Part shown: positions 34,170 to 43,574 of the stretch, piece after piece
How positions within the stretch are numbered: the first letter of the stretch is position 1
Layout: every line of letters starts with the position of its first letter
Assembly (NCBI RefSeq): GCF_024244095.1
Contig: NW_026250681.1
Location: 48,919-112,918, forward strand
Direction: 5' to 3'
DNA: 64,000 bases
Source: Nematocida homosporus
Taxonomy: Eukaryota > Microsporidia
The notes under the pieces: model-generated
Told to the model about the DNA's origin: nothing
The model's database searches: none
The model's input: the letters and a program-made list of their open reading frames with translations, nothing else
Made by a program: the position numbers and the translations under genes

Positions 34170-37100
34170 ATGAACCATCTAATGCAGGAAAGCTATATAG
34201 GCGATTCCTTACAGCATGTTTTACTCGGAGAGTTTATAACCGGAGAAGAACTACTGATTGGTGGATCGAGAGATCGACTGTTTCTCTACCGTATACAGGA
34301 GGGCCACTTAGTTAAGATAAAGGAGAAGCGCTTATTTGGCTGTATTTTAGGCATTGAGTTAGTCCGTGAAGGTGGCTGCGATAAGAGCAGTGATGGTATT
34401 TTAGTTCATTTTGAGTATGCTCGGACTTCTAATGTCTATTTTAGTGAGTCTGAGAATGATTTTGTCTGTACTGTTCTACGTTGCTATGAAAAGCAGGAGT
34501 ATGGATTTGTTTCTACTACTGAAAAGATTCCTTCTTTTCTACGGACTGATATGCACCATGATATCTCTTTTTTACTGATTTCAAAAACCCATTTTGTTAT
34601 CTTCAATACTTCTGAGCCTAAAAGAGCTCGAGTTGATCGAGTGAATACAATTAGACCTAAACATTGTGTAATGAAAGATGCTCGGTTTTTAAATGGTTTT
34701 ACTTCACCTACTATTTGTTTCTTATTTGAAGATACGATGGCTGATAAGTGTAAAGCAGCTGTTTATGTGGTTGATGAGGAAGAGAAAGAATTGTCTTTGT
34801 TTTTTGAGATAGAATCAATTCCGCACGGTTGTTTTGAAATTGTGCCAACGGAAGAGAAGGCTTTTATGGTCTTGGGAGCGAATGGAGCTATCTTTTATAC
34901 GCAATGGGAGATGGTTGGGGTACGGTTTAATGATTTTTGGTCGATTGCTCAGATGGGAATTGATGAACGGCCTTTAGCTGGTCCTCATTTTGTTCTGGAT
35001 CAGGCTTTGTGTTTGACTAAGGGTCGGAATCTCTTTGTCTTTGCTGAGACTGGGTTCTTAAGGTTTACTATTCTGGGCACGGAAGGTCGTGTGCGCAGTT
35101 TACATGCTGAACGGATGGACTTGCCAGGTATTGAGCCGGATAGACAGTTTAGTGGGTATACGGGTCAGAATCAGTGTGTAGTAAGTACTGCCCGTGGCTT
35201 GTACCTCTTTGACCTTGTACGTACGGAAACTTTCCCTGATGATTCTAATACGCAGGAAGTTCTTACGGTAGCTGATGAGTTTAAGAAGACATTCTTGGAT
35301 ATTCTTGATGAGTTTCCAACTAGCTCATCCGATCAGCCGAGTTCACAAGAGAACAACAGTCCACGCGGTTCTTCAACTAAAGACTCGACTCTCTTATCTA
35401 TCTCAGCCAAAGACGAAGAAAGAATCTACCAGGAAATCTTTGGTACAACTATAGAAGAAACACCACCGCAGCTGTATCAAAGTACCCAAGGTATTTTCAC
35501 TCATACTTTGCGCTTATCTCTATCTAAGCCTACTATTGGTGAGGTTCATTCGATTACTCCGATGCTTTATACTGATAAGAAGAAAGAGTACTTGATTTCT
35601 GGTGGAACGGCCCAACATCCTTTACTTATTGAAGGCCGGGAAGGCATTGAGCTTTTATTTACTGAAACTTCACGGATTAAGGGTTATGCTGATATGTTTT
35701 TGGTTAGTGCGATCAATAAGACTTATTTAGTTACTAAAGAGAAAGAATCGACTATTGTTTGTTGGCATGAGTCGATTGATATAGTTGAAAGTGGAGTGCA
35801 TGCGGAGGAGTATACTTTAGAACTCTTTGCTACTGCTACGGGGTATGCTCAAGTCACGGAACGGGCGATTGTTTATTTAAAGCCTTCCCTAGCGAAAGAG
35901 AAGGAAGTATCTATTCCGGAAGCCCATACGGCCTTTATTAGTGACGGTCTTATCTTTATTATTACCAAAACAGGCGATATGCTATCTTATCGTGGTTTGC
36001 GCAAATCAATTATTCCGCTTAAAAACATTCAGGCGGCTACTGTGCATAATGGCCGACTTTTTGCTATTGATTATTCCGGGTGTTTCTTTATCTTCTCTTT
36101 GGCGGCTAAACAGGTTCTTTTTGTTTCGCCGGTCTTATCTTTATTCCCGGCTGTGATTGAAGATGCCACTAACTTGCCACAAATGGCTGGTTTAGCTAAA
36201 CAAGCAGCTACTCATGCTGCTACAGTCGTTGAAATTGCTGCTTTACAAATTAGTGATTCACCCGCCTCTTCTTTCTATCTTATCCTGCGTACTAACCATA
36301 ATGAAGTGGTGGTGTACAAGGAGTCTAATAAGGGCACGTTCTTCTTGGAACGAATATCTAATATTCAGTTGTACTATGAAAGGACTCTCTTTGCCGAGGA
36401 GACTAAGCGGAAGAAGATGCGTATCTGTCGTGATTTACTCTTTATTCCCGGCCAGGCTTATACACGCGTACTGGCCTTTACTAAAGAAGGACTGTTCATG
36501 CACCGTTGCCATACGCCGATTGAAAGTATTTCGGAGTATCCTCATGATGATAAACGGATGTTTACTATTCTAGCTAAAGGTAATTTGGCCCGGGGATTCT
36601 TGCCGCCATTTAAGTATGATAAGTCTTTGCTTTATCAGATTACACCTATTGAGAGTATTTGTGAAACAATTGTGCACTGTCCGACTCGTAAGATAGTTAT
36701 TGCCTCTTCTTATCAAGAGATTGATTATACACCAGAAATGGTTCCTTTTACTGTTCTAGCTACGACTGAGGTTGATTCAACGCCTTTGCCGACTCCGACG
36801 ATTTCTCCCATTGAGATCAAGCCTAAAACAAGAGCTTACTCTTTGAAGATCTTCTCTTTAGAGGAGATGAAGACTTGTAAGGCGGGTGATGTGCTTAGGT
36901 CGGTTGATACGTTTAATTTAGAGGAGAACGAGTATGTTGCTTCCCATAAGATTTTGACTCTTCCTGATAAGCAGAGTACTACGGGCTTCTCTGATTTTAG
37001 TGTGGTTTGTACTACTTTTGTGACTGATGAAGATCTTATCTCGACTGGTCGTTTACTTGTGCTGGAAATAGCTTCAGTTGTCCCGGAACGTAACCGGAAA

Positions 37101-37928
37101 GAAACCAAGCATAAGTTGAAGTTGCTCGCGGCTGAAAAGACTAAAGGAGCAGCTACAGCTTGTGCTGAGATTTGTGGTAGTATTGCGGTCTGTGTTGGTA
37201 CAAAGTTAATGGTTTATGCTTTTGAGCGGAATGAAGGCCTTAAAGCAGTCGCTTTTCATGATATGCAAGTCTTTCTTACTTCTTGTGCCGTACTTAGGAA
37301 CATATTAGTCTGTGGTGATGCTTATAAAGGTGTTTTCCTCTTCTTCTATCAGCGCGAGCCACCTTTGTTGCATATGCTATCGCAAAGCACGGGAACAGTC
37401 TATTTACTGCGGGGTGTGAGTATGTCCTTGCTGCATGAGTCTTGTGCTTTGCTTTCTTATGACTCTATCCGGCACGTTTATATGTACAGCTACTCACCCC
37501 AGAACATTCTTTCTCAAAAGGGCACCCGTTTAATCAGTCGGGCCGAATGTCATTTACCAGATGAAGCAGTCGGGTCTTTTATGGTTGATTGTCTTGGCCA
37601 CAACTACCAAACTATTATCTACACTAAGCACGGGTATATTTACAAACACAGAATGCTTGACCAGAATAGGTACTCATCACTATTGGACTTACAACACTCT
37701 ATTCTAACCCAAATCAGGTCTTCACTTGGTACTAACCCGGCTGCTCACTGGATATCTGATAAGCCCGGAGAAATGAGAGATATTACCTTAAAAGAAGTCT
37801 TACAATCAAGTATTGCCGAAGAGTACTTCTATATGAGCCGAGTTCGCCAGGCCCGAGCCAGTTCTACCGCCGGTCGAGACTCATCCGGAGCCGTCAAACT
37901 CGAATTACTCGTCTACCGTCAAGGCTAA
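34170..37928 (+). CDS. CFT1: Cleavage and polyadenylation factor CFT1/CPSF160
   Basis: 1252 aa beta-propeller protein of the CPSF/DDB1 family, scaffold of the mRNA 3'-end processing machinery. The clearest homology is the CPSF-A region at about 870-1150: RLLVLEIASVVPERNRKETKHKLK, then EKTKGAATACAEICGSIAVCVGTKLMVY, LKAVAFHDMQVFLTSC, and ILVCGDAYKGVFLFFYQ follow CPSF160's VIEVVPE...TKNKFKxL, KGPVTALxxxxGxLxxxxGQKI, LxxxAFxDxxxY, and ILxxDxxKSxxLLxYQ. A Ser-rich linker occurs near 385-410. The C-terminal 90 residues lack the usual L-S-x-x-E-R-x-x-L-A motif in a form recognised by eye. CCC (34166-34168) lies directly before the ATG. DDB1 and SF3B3 are the alternatives but fit less well. Confidence 0.8.
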   Translation: MNHLMQESYIGDSLQHVLLGEFITGEELLIGGSRDRLFLYRIQEGHLVKIKEKRLFGCILGIELVREGGCDKSSDGILVHFEYARTSNVYFSESENDFVCTVLRCYEKQEYGFVSTTEKIPSFLRTDMHHDISFLLISKTHFVIFNTSEPKRARVDRVNTIRPKHCVMKDARFLNGFTSPTICFLFEDTMADKCKAAVYVVDEEEKELSLFFEIESIPHGCFEIVPTEEKAFMVLGANGAIFYTQWEMVGVRFNDFWSIAQMGIDERPLAGPHFVLDQALCLTKGRNLFVFAETGFLRFTILGTEGRVRSLHAERMDLPGIEPDRQFSGYTGQNQCVVSTARGLYLFDLVRTETFPDDSNTQEVLTVADEFKKTFLDILDEFPTSSSDQPSSQENNSPRGSSTKDSTLLSISAKDEERIYQEIFGTTIEETPPQLYQSTQGIFTHTLRLSLSKPTIGEVHSITPMLYTDKKKEYLISGGTAQHPLLIEGREGIELLFTETSRIKGYADMFLVSAINKTYLVTKEKESTIVCWHESIDIVESGVHAEEYTLELFATATGYAQVTERAIVYLKPSLAKEKEVSIPEAHTAFISDGLIFIITKTGDMLSYRGLRKSIIPLKNIQAATVHNGRLFAIDYSGCFFIFSLAAKQVLFVSPVLSLFPAVIEDATNLPQMAGLAKQAATHAATVVEIAALQISDSPASSFYLILRTNHNEVVVYKESNKGTFFLERISNIQLYYERTLFAEETKRKKMRICRDLLFIPGQAYTRVLAFTKEGLFMHRCHTPIESISEYPHDDKRMFTILAKGNLARGFLPPFKYDKSLLYQITPIESICETIVHCPTRKIVIASSYQEIDYTPEMVPFTVLATTEVDSTPLPTPTISPIEIKPKTRAYSLKIFSLEEMKTCKAGDVLRSVDTFNLEENEYVASHKILTLPDKQSTTGFSDFSVVCTTFVTDEDLISTGRLLVLEIASVVPERNRKETKHKLKLLAAEKTKGAATACAEICGSIAVCVGTKLMVYAFERNEGLKAVAFHDMQVFLTSCAVLRNILVCGDAYKGVFLFFYQREPPLLHMLSQSTGTVYLLRGVSMSLLHESCALLSYDSIRHVYMYSYSPQNILSQKGTRLISRAECHLPDEAVGSFMVDCLGHNYQTIIYTKHGYIYKHRMLDQNRYSSLLDLQHSILTQIRSSLGTNPAAHWISDKPGEMRDITLKEVLQSSIAEEYFYMSRVRQARASSTAGRDSSGAVKLELLVYRQG

Positions 37929-38487
37929 TAAACTCTATTTACGTATTACTTATCACATTCAAAATATCAATCTAATTCCTTTTATTTATTCTTAAACTAA
38001 TTCAAACCCCAACATTTTCCCTCTAAGTTAACTAATGTTTCATTTTAATAATTCATCTCTCCCCACCCAAGCTATCTTCTAATCACACAACTATGCACAA
38101 CTAACTCAATACCAACTCAACACAAATAATAAAGCACAGATCGCACCCACAACTTAGCATTTACCATATACACACCACCTACACACACCCATATAATCTA
38201 CAGCAGCTATCGCTATAACATATCAACGCATAACTATAGCATAGCATAACATAACATCAACTTAATCAGAGCTCAACTCAGTACAACTCAACTTAATCAG
38301 AACTTAATACAACTCACTCCAACCCAGTTAAAACTCAACATTAACTCAACTCAACCCAATTAGAACTCAACTTAATCAGAACTCAACTTAATCAGAACTC
38401 AACTTAATCAGAACCCAACCCAACTCAATCAGAACAGAACCCAATCCAATACTAACACAACTAAGGCAATACACATTTATCATAGCT
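37929..38487. repeat. A/C-rich spacer with TTAATCAGAACTCAAC repeats
   Basis: 37930-38140 is unique AT-rich sequence; 38200-38260 has ATAACATA words; 38270-38440 holds about eight copies of a TTAATCAGAACTCAAC-type unit of 16-17 bp. No gene seen. Confidence 0.6.
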
Positions 38488-40428
38488 TTATTTCTGGTAT
38501 CTCATGTTATTATTGTCAACAAGGCCCAAAAGCCCATTTTTGAGCCAATCTAAAGCATCAACATCGGTTTCTCTAGCCACCCGGGCAGCTACAGCAGCTA
38601 AAGCTTGTTGCACCGCAGCTTTTCGTTTGGATACAGCCCCGGGAGTAGTTAAGTGACTGGGTAAGCTGCGCTGTGGACTGGACATATCTGCTGCCGGCCG
38701 ATTAGGCTTAGCAGTAGGCGTTCTTGGGATTTGCAATGGCCGCTGGCTCAGCCCCCGAGGCGGTGTGCTTGGTTTCTGACCTCGCTGTCCATCTAAACTC
38801 TCCCGGCTTTCTGCTGACCGCTGGCCAATCTCCCTAATCCGATAGGCATACCTTAATGTGTTCAAAGTATGCTCTGATGAAGTAGATTCCGGAGATACAG
38901 TTGCAATAATGCAACACTTCGAATTACCTATTAAAGACTCTTTCAACACTTGAGTCAACTTACTATGTCTAAAGGGCAAATGAGTCGCCGATCTATCCAT
39001 AGCCCGAATACACTCCTTAAGCGCCAACAAACTCTTATTAATTTCAGCTCCTTCTCTTTTAACTAGTAGTTGCTGACCTTCCAAAGCCCGTTCACTTCCA
39101 CGCTCACTTCCAGCTAAGTCCACAAAAGTAAAGATACCCCCATGACTACGCACCCTAAACAAAGCATGCGAACGTGAAGAGTTAGTATTAGCCCCCGTTC
39201 GACCAGTACTTCGTGCAGCATTACCTTCTTGAATCCAGTGCATGGCTTCAGTTATAGTCCGTGTCACCCGCTCCTGAATACCCACAATACTAACTACTCC
39301 TTCCTTTTCCCGAGCAAAGATTCGTTTGCGCTTATCTAATAAATCATAAATATGATTACTATATATCTCATAAAACGAAACTTTAATCTCTCCACCAGCT
39401 AGTAAATCTTTAATCGCTAAAGGAATCACTCCTTTTGTCTCTTCCAACATAGTATAAGTCTTACCACTCCCCGTCTGGCCATAAGCAATACAAGTAGAAC
39501 TACCACCACTAAGCGTATGATCAACTAGACCCCTTATACTTTCCCGGTAAATATCCATAGTACTAGCCCGTTCATCAAAAGCCCGGTCAAATAAAAAGGT
39601 ATGTGGTTCTACATAAGGCGTTAAGTCCATGCGTTGTTTATGCTCAGTTAAAATCACTTCCGAACCATCAATCATAATGGCATCCCGTAAATCGTCTCGT
39701 TTCATTGGTCTTTTCCTAACCAGCACTGTAATACGCTCAGTAGCACTACCACCACCACTACCCATTCCACTACTACCTATTCCACCAGATACTTCCATTG
39801 AAGTACTATTTCCTAACTCATTATGCGAACCATCGTATGACTCTGGTCTTACATTAGTATTTCCTTCCACTAAAGAATTGCTAAGCCAAGGCTCACTACT
39901 ATTAGATAGAATAGAAGCCTCAGAGGCCATTGATAAGTGCGAGTCTTCAATGATACTGTCCCCTTCCCTACCTCCTGCCTCTTCAATGATACTATTCTCG
40001 GCCTCTTCCATAATCTCATCTACCATATCCCTTTTACGCTTCCATAGAGTACTTTGGGGTGAATACTCGCCCCAGGGCACAGAAACACGGCCTGGTCGAA
40101 TTGGTGTCATAGGTTCTAAAGTACCTGGCTGTCCTTTTAGGCCTAAAGAAGGTCTGCCTGCACTATCTAATGGTCTTTGCATAGTGCACTGACTGCTCAT
40201 TTGTGTGTTAATCCGTTTAATCAGCTCAAAGATCTTACGGCGTGGTTCAAATTCAGTAATACCGTACTGGACTAAATCAGCATATTTTACCTTACGCAAC
40301 AATCCTACGGTATATACGCCGTGGCTTTCCAGTACTTCACTCCACTCTCCTACCTGATTTTCTCTTAATAATCCACGGATTGGATTACTATCATCTAAGT
40401 AAGCTAGTGAATGCTCTTCCCTATCCAT
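38488..40428 (-). CDS. Kinesin-13-type motor with N-terminal SAM-like domain
   Basis: 646 aa. The central motor (about 228-545) has GQTGSGKT (P-loop, about 315-322), NTNSSRSHAL (switch I), VDLAGSERG (switch II) and EINKSLLALKECIRAMD. Kinesin-13 hallmarks are ITVLVRKRPMKRDDL at the motor start, the mid-chain rather than N-terminal motor position, and EGAEINKSLLALKECIRA. The family's loop-2 KVD tip reads RMD here (QRMDLTPYVE). Kinesin-13s depolymerise microtubule ends; that activity is assumed. Residues about 15-75 (IRGLLRENQVGEWSEVLESHG and onward) look like a SAM domain. The tail is short, basic and Pro-rich. ATG to ATG distance to UNG is 29 bp. Confidence 0.85.
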   Translation of the reverse strand: MDREEHSLAYLDDSNPIRGLLRENQVGEWSEVLESHGVYTVGLLRKVKYADLVQYGITEFEPRRKIFELIKRINTQMSSQCTMQRPLDSAGRPSLGLKGQPGTLEPMTPIRPGRVSVPWGEYSPQSTLWKRKRDMVDEIMEEAENSIIEEAGGREGDSIIEDSHLSMASEASILSNSSEPWLSNSLVEGNTNVRPESYDGSHNELGNSTSMEVSGGIGSSGMGSGGGSATERITVLVRKRPMKRDDLRDAIMIDGSEVILTEHKQRMDLTPYVEPHTFLFDRAFDERASTMDIYRESIRGLVDHTLSGGSSTCIAYGQTGSGKTYTMLEETKGVIPLAIKDLLAGGEIKVSFYEIYSNHIYDLLDKRKRIFAREKEGVVSIVGIQERVTRTITEAMHWIQEGNAARSTGRTGANTNSSRSHALFRVRSHGGIFTFVDLAGSERGSERALEGQQLLVKREGAEINKSLLALKECIRAMDRSATHLPFRHSKLTQVLKESLIGNSKCCIIATVSPESTSSEHTLNTLRYAYRIREIGQRSAESRESLDGQRGQKPSTPPRGLSQRPLQIPRTPTAKPNRPAADMSSPQRSLPSHLTTPGAVSKRKAAVQQALAAVAARVARETDVDALDWLKNGLLGLVDNNNMRYQK

Positions 40429-40457
40429 ACTAACCCAGCAATTAAAATTAAAATAAG
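40429..40457. promoter_or_regulatory. 29-bp divergent promoter of kinesin-13 and UNG
   Basis: AT-rich segment containing AATTAAAATTAAAATAAG between the two ATGs; it must hold or overlap both core promoters. Confidence 0.5.
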
Positions 40458-41750
40458 ATGTTCCCGTTCGGTCATTCCATGAATACTACTAGTAACTTAG
40501 ATAAGAGTGGTGATAATTTAGATAAGAGAAATAGTGATTCAGATTGTACCACACCAGGTACACGTAGTATTAAGCCATCTAAACGCAATAGTACGTCCAC
40601 AAGTGCTAAGTCGAGTAATTTAGGCACACTTGACACTAATTTTAGTACAACCACAACTAATGCTAATTTAAAGAACTGGGTTAGTATAGTACGTAATAAT
40701 GTGTTGGTAGATAGTGTTAGTAATGTTATGATAGGAGTAGTAGAGAGTACTACTGGTGATAATAAGTTAGTAGATAGTGTTAGCAATGTTATGATAGGAG
40801 TAGTAGATAGTACTAATAGTAATAATAAGTTAGTAGATAATACTACTGGTGATAATAAGTCAGTAGATAATACTACTAGTAATAGTACTACTAGTAATAA
40901 TAAGTTAGTAGATAGTACTACTAGTGATATTCCCACCAATATTATTGCTACTAGTACATTAGATAGTATTAAGATGGGTGGCAGTAATAAGTTGGATGAA
41001 GGTGGTATTAAGACCGAAGAAGATAGTAATAAGATAGATAAGTCGAATTTAAAGCAATTGACGTGTGGTGGCGAGGCAGGGGGTTGTGAGTTGTGCCGGA
41101 TTCATTTGCAGCCACGCCCGGGTTGGCAGCAGTTATTAAAGAGTGAGTTTGAAGCAGAGTACTTCCAGCGAATTGTCTTCCAATTACACCAAACACTATT
41201 CTATCCCGCACCTAAACACTTGCTACGAGCTCTTAGTTTCTTTGAATGCCCCGAGACTAAAGTAGTCATTCTCGGCCAGGATCCTTACCATGGCCCTGAT
41301 CAGGCCGTCGGCTTATCTTTTTCCGTTCCCACCGGTCGTAATTTACCGCCTAGTTTACAAAACATCCGTAAAGAAATCCTAGCTTCCACCGGCCAGGCTT
41401 CCATTTGTCCCGGCGGCTCACTAGTCAACTGGGCCAAACAAGGCGTTCTCCTACTTAATACCACCCTTTCAGTCGCTCCTCACCAACCACGCTCCCATGC
41501 ACATTTCGGCTGGCACCATTTCACCGATCGCATTATCACTCTCCTTAACCAAACACCAGGTCTCGTCTTCTTACTCTGGGGTAAAGACGCCCAAGAGAAA
41601 CAACTCCTTATCAACCCCCAAAACCATCTCATCCTCACTTCCCCCCATCCCAGTCCCTTCAGTGCCCGCCGCGGCTTCTTCGGCAACAACCACTTCCAAC
41701 TCACCAATGATTACCTAATCAAACAGAACAAACAACCCATCCATTGGTAG
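40458..41750 (+). CDS. UNG1: Uracil-DNA glycosylase with a long Ser/Thr/Asn-rich N-terminus
   Basis: Family-1 uracil-DNA glycosylase, starting base-excision repair of deaminated cytosine. The catalytic domain (about 200-430) has VVILGQDPYHGPDQAVGLSFSVP (catalytic Asp in QDPYH, about 273), LLLNTTLSVAPHQPRSH, VFLLWGKDAQ and HPSPFSARRGFFG (catalytic His; family usually HPSPLS). The first about 190 residues are low complexity, rich in S, T, N, D, K and V, with a 21-residue unit (starting VDSVSNVMIGVV) repeated with a 63-bp period (from about 40704 and 40767). A real targeting or regulatory tail, or a later true start, are both possible; there is no good ATG just before the domain except the mid-tail KMGG. 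Confidence 0.95.
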   Translation: MFPFGHSMNTTSNLDKSGDNLDKRNSDSDCTTPGTRSIKPSKRNSTSTSAKSSNLGTLDTNFSTTTTNANLKNWVSIVRNNVLVDSVSNVMIGVVESTTGDNKLVDSVSNVMIGVVDSTNSNNKLVDNTTGDNKSVDNTTSNSTTSNNKLVDSTTSDIPTNIIATSTLDSIKMGGSNKLDEGGIKTEEDSNKIDKSNLKQLTCGGEAGGCELCRIHLQPRPGWQQLLKSEFEAEYFQRIVFQLHQTLFYPAPKHLLRALSFFECPETKVVILGQDPYHGPDQAVGLSFSVPTGRNLPPSLQNIRKEILASTGQASICPGGSLVNWAKQGVLLLNTTLSVAPHQPRSHAHFGWHHFTDRIITLLNQTPGLVFLLWGKDAQEKQLLINPQNHLILTSPHPSPFSARRGFFGNNHFQLTNDYLIKQNKQPIHW

Positions 41751-41833
41751 CTTTTTATTAAATTAACTTACTTCTCAACCTACTACTAACTTAAACCCAA
41801 ACTTATATTTTCAATTAAATTTTGCTATCTCGG

Positions 41834-41848
41834 CCCAAAAAGGAAAAC
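41834..41848. promoter_or_regulatory. Duplicated element CCCAAAAAGGAAAAC, copy 1
   Basis: First copy, 62 bp upstream of the CTP synthase ATG. Differs from the CC(A/T)6GG core by one C. Confidence 0.45.
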
Positions 41849-41857
41849 AACTATCTA

Positions 41858-41872
41858 CCCAAAAAGGAAAAC
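41858..41872. promoter_or_regulatory. Duplicated element CCCAAAAAGGAAAAC, copy 2
   Basis: Exact second copy 24 bp downstream of the first (centre to centre), about two helical turns. A forkhead-type ACAAACA follows 17 bp later. Confidence 0.45.
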
Positions 41873-41909
41873 AAAACAATCTATAAAACACAAACAAATT
41901 TTGCGGATT

Positions 41910-43574
41910 ATGAAATATATTTTAGTTTGTGGAGGAGTCATATCTGGTGTTGGTAAAGGTGTTGTTGCCAGCAGCATAGGCCGAGTTCTGAAAGAAGAAG
42001 GCCATCGAGTAACCATTATTAAAATAGATCCTTATCTTAACTTTGACGCAGGGACTTTAGGACCCCGTGATCATGGTGAAGTCTTTGTTTTGAGCGATGG
42101 GACCGAGACAGATCTAGATTTAGGCAATTATGAACGGTTTTTAGGTGTCAACTTAACACGTCAGAACAGTATAACTAGTGGTCGAATGTATCAAGAAGTT
42201 ATTACTAGAGAAAGACGAGGTGATTATCTAGGGAAGACAGTTCAAGTTGTTCCTCATGTCACTGATCATATTAAGATGAATATCAAGAAGGCTTCTTTAA
42301 TTTCTGTTGATGGTGGTGTAGCTCTACCAAATGTTTGTATTATTGAACTAGGTGGAGTAGTAGGAGATATTGAGTCTATTACGTTTGTTGAGTCTTTAAG
42401 ACAGATGCTAATAGAAGCTGGTCGAAAGGACTTTGTGGTAGTTGGAGTAGATTATGCCCTTGAACTGAACCAGGAACATAAGACTAAACCTATTCAAGCT
42501 TCTGCTAAACGAGCCAGAGAATTAGGTATTCCTTATGACGTCATGGTTTGTCGATCGGCAAATAAGATTAGTGAGGAAGCTTTAGGGAAGATTCGTTTAT
42601 TTACTGGGGTAGAGAGTATAGTAGAACTACCTAATGGGAATATTCTAGATGTACCAGCGGATTTAAGACGTAGTGGGTTTGTAGAGTATATCAAGGAAAG
42701 ACTAGTCTTACCAGAAGTAACTCCAGGAGAAGATAAGGGAGTTTACTTCCGGGATATTATAGCTTTACGTAAGAGAAGAGTAAGGGTAGCACTAGTGGGT
42801 AAGTATGCGTACCATGATGATGCTTATCTATCAATTCGTGAATCATTAAACTTTGCCGGGGCTGTGCCTGAAGTAGATATGGACGTAGAAATAGAGTCAT
42901 TTGATACAATTACATTTGCTGATCGGGCTAATCTACCGATTTTACAAGGATTTGATGCTATCATTATTCCGGGTGGATTTGGCCGGCGGGGAGTAGAAGA
43001 AATGATTACAGTAGCTGGTTATGCCCGGGAGATGGGTATTCCCTTACTGGGTATTTGTTTGGGGATGCAGATTATTACGATTGAGTATGCCCGGAATGTA
43101 TTGGGATTAGCTAATGCGACGAGTGAAGAGTTGGTGCTAGAAGAGGATGTTCATACAATTATAGATGACAAGATCAATTTAGAGGAGATGCCAGAAGATG
43201 AAGGTACTTATGTTTTGGCGGTATCTAAGAATCCGGGGCCGATGCGTATTGGAGAGCAGAAGACTTTAACTATTCCTGGTAGTAAGCTAGATAGTATTTA
43301 TGGCTCGCCGGCTGGTGGAGTAATCTTTGAGCGTTTCCGGCATCGTTATGGGATAAATGGAGCACTTTCTCAGGCTTTAGAGAAGGGAGGTTTAATGATT
43401 GGAATTAAGAATGCTCGGTATATTGATGGGGTTGAGTTACCAAGTCATCCCTTTTATGTGGGAGTGCAATTCCATCCTGAGTTCTTATCTAAGCCTCGTG
43501 AGCCCCGGCCTGTTTTCATTGCTCTTTTAAAGGCTGCTCTTAACAGGCAATCTGTGCGGCGGCAGTCAGAATAA
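41910..43574 (+). CDS. URA7: CTP synthase
   Basis: Converts UTP to CTP using glutamine. 554 aa from the ATG at 41910; the frame continues upstream without ATG, and MKYILVCGGVISGVGKG is the normal family start. The synthetase domain (1-265) has the P-loop GGVISGVGKG, DPYLNFDAGT and ERFLGVNLTRQNSITSG. The class I glutamine amidotransferase domain (about 300-545) has IIIPGGFGRRG, nucleophile Cys in LLGICLGMQ (about 382) and the His-Glu pair in GVQFHPEF (about 522). Nucleotide synthesis is retained although microsporidia import much from the host. The stop overlaps an AATAAA signal. Confidence 0.98.
   Translation: MKYILVCGGVISGVGKGVVASSIGRVLKEEGHRVTIIKIDPYLNFDAGTLGPRDHGEVFVLSDGTETDLDLGNYERFLGVNLTRQNSITSGRMYQEVITRERRGDYLGKTVQVVPHVTDHIKMNIKKASLISVDGGVALPNVCIIELGGVVGDIESITFVESLRQMLIEAGRKDFVVVGVDYALELNQEHKTKPIQASAKRARELGIPYDVMVCRSANKISEEALGKIRLFTGVESIVELPNGNILDVPADLRRSGFVEYIKERLVLPEVTPGEDKGVYFRDIIALRKRRVRVALVGKYAYHDDAYLSIRESLNFAGAVPEVDMDVEIESFDTITFADRANLPILQGFDAIIIPGGFGRRGVEEMITVAGYAREMGIPLLGICLGMQIITIEYARNVLGLANATSEELVLEEDVHTIIDDKINLEEMPEDEGTYVLAVSKNPGPMRIGEQKTLTIPGSKLDSIYGSPAGGVIFERFRHRYGINGALSQALEKGGLMIGIKNARYIDGVELPSHPFYVGVQFHPEFLSKPREPRPVFIALLKAALNRQSVRRQSE

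Larger units (their letters stand above)
41751..41909. promoter_or_regulatory. CTP synthase upstream region
   Basis: Compact AT-rich region with a duplicated CCCAAAAAGGAAAAC element, a forkhead-type ACAAACA (41890-41896) and AAATTT (41896-41901) 9 nt before the ATG. Confidence 0.5.

Noticed and set aside
40472..40939. 155-residue Leu/Val/Ser-rich frame on the minus strand
   Set aside because: Antisense of the low-complexity UNG N-terminus; hydrophobicity is an artefact of the complementary repeat.
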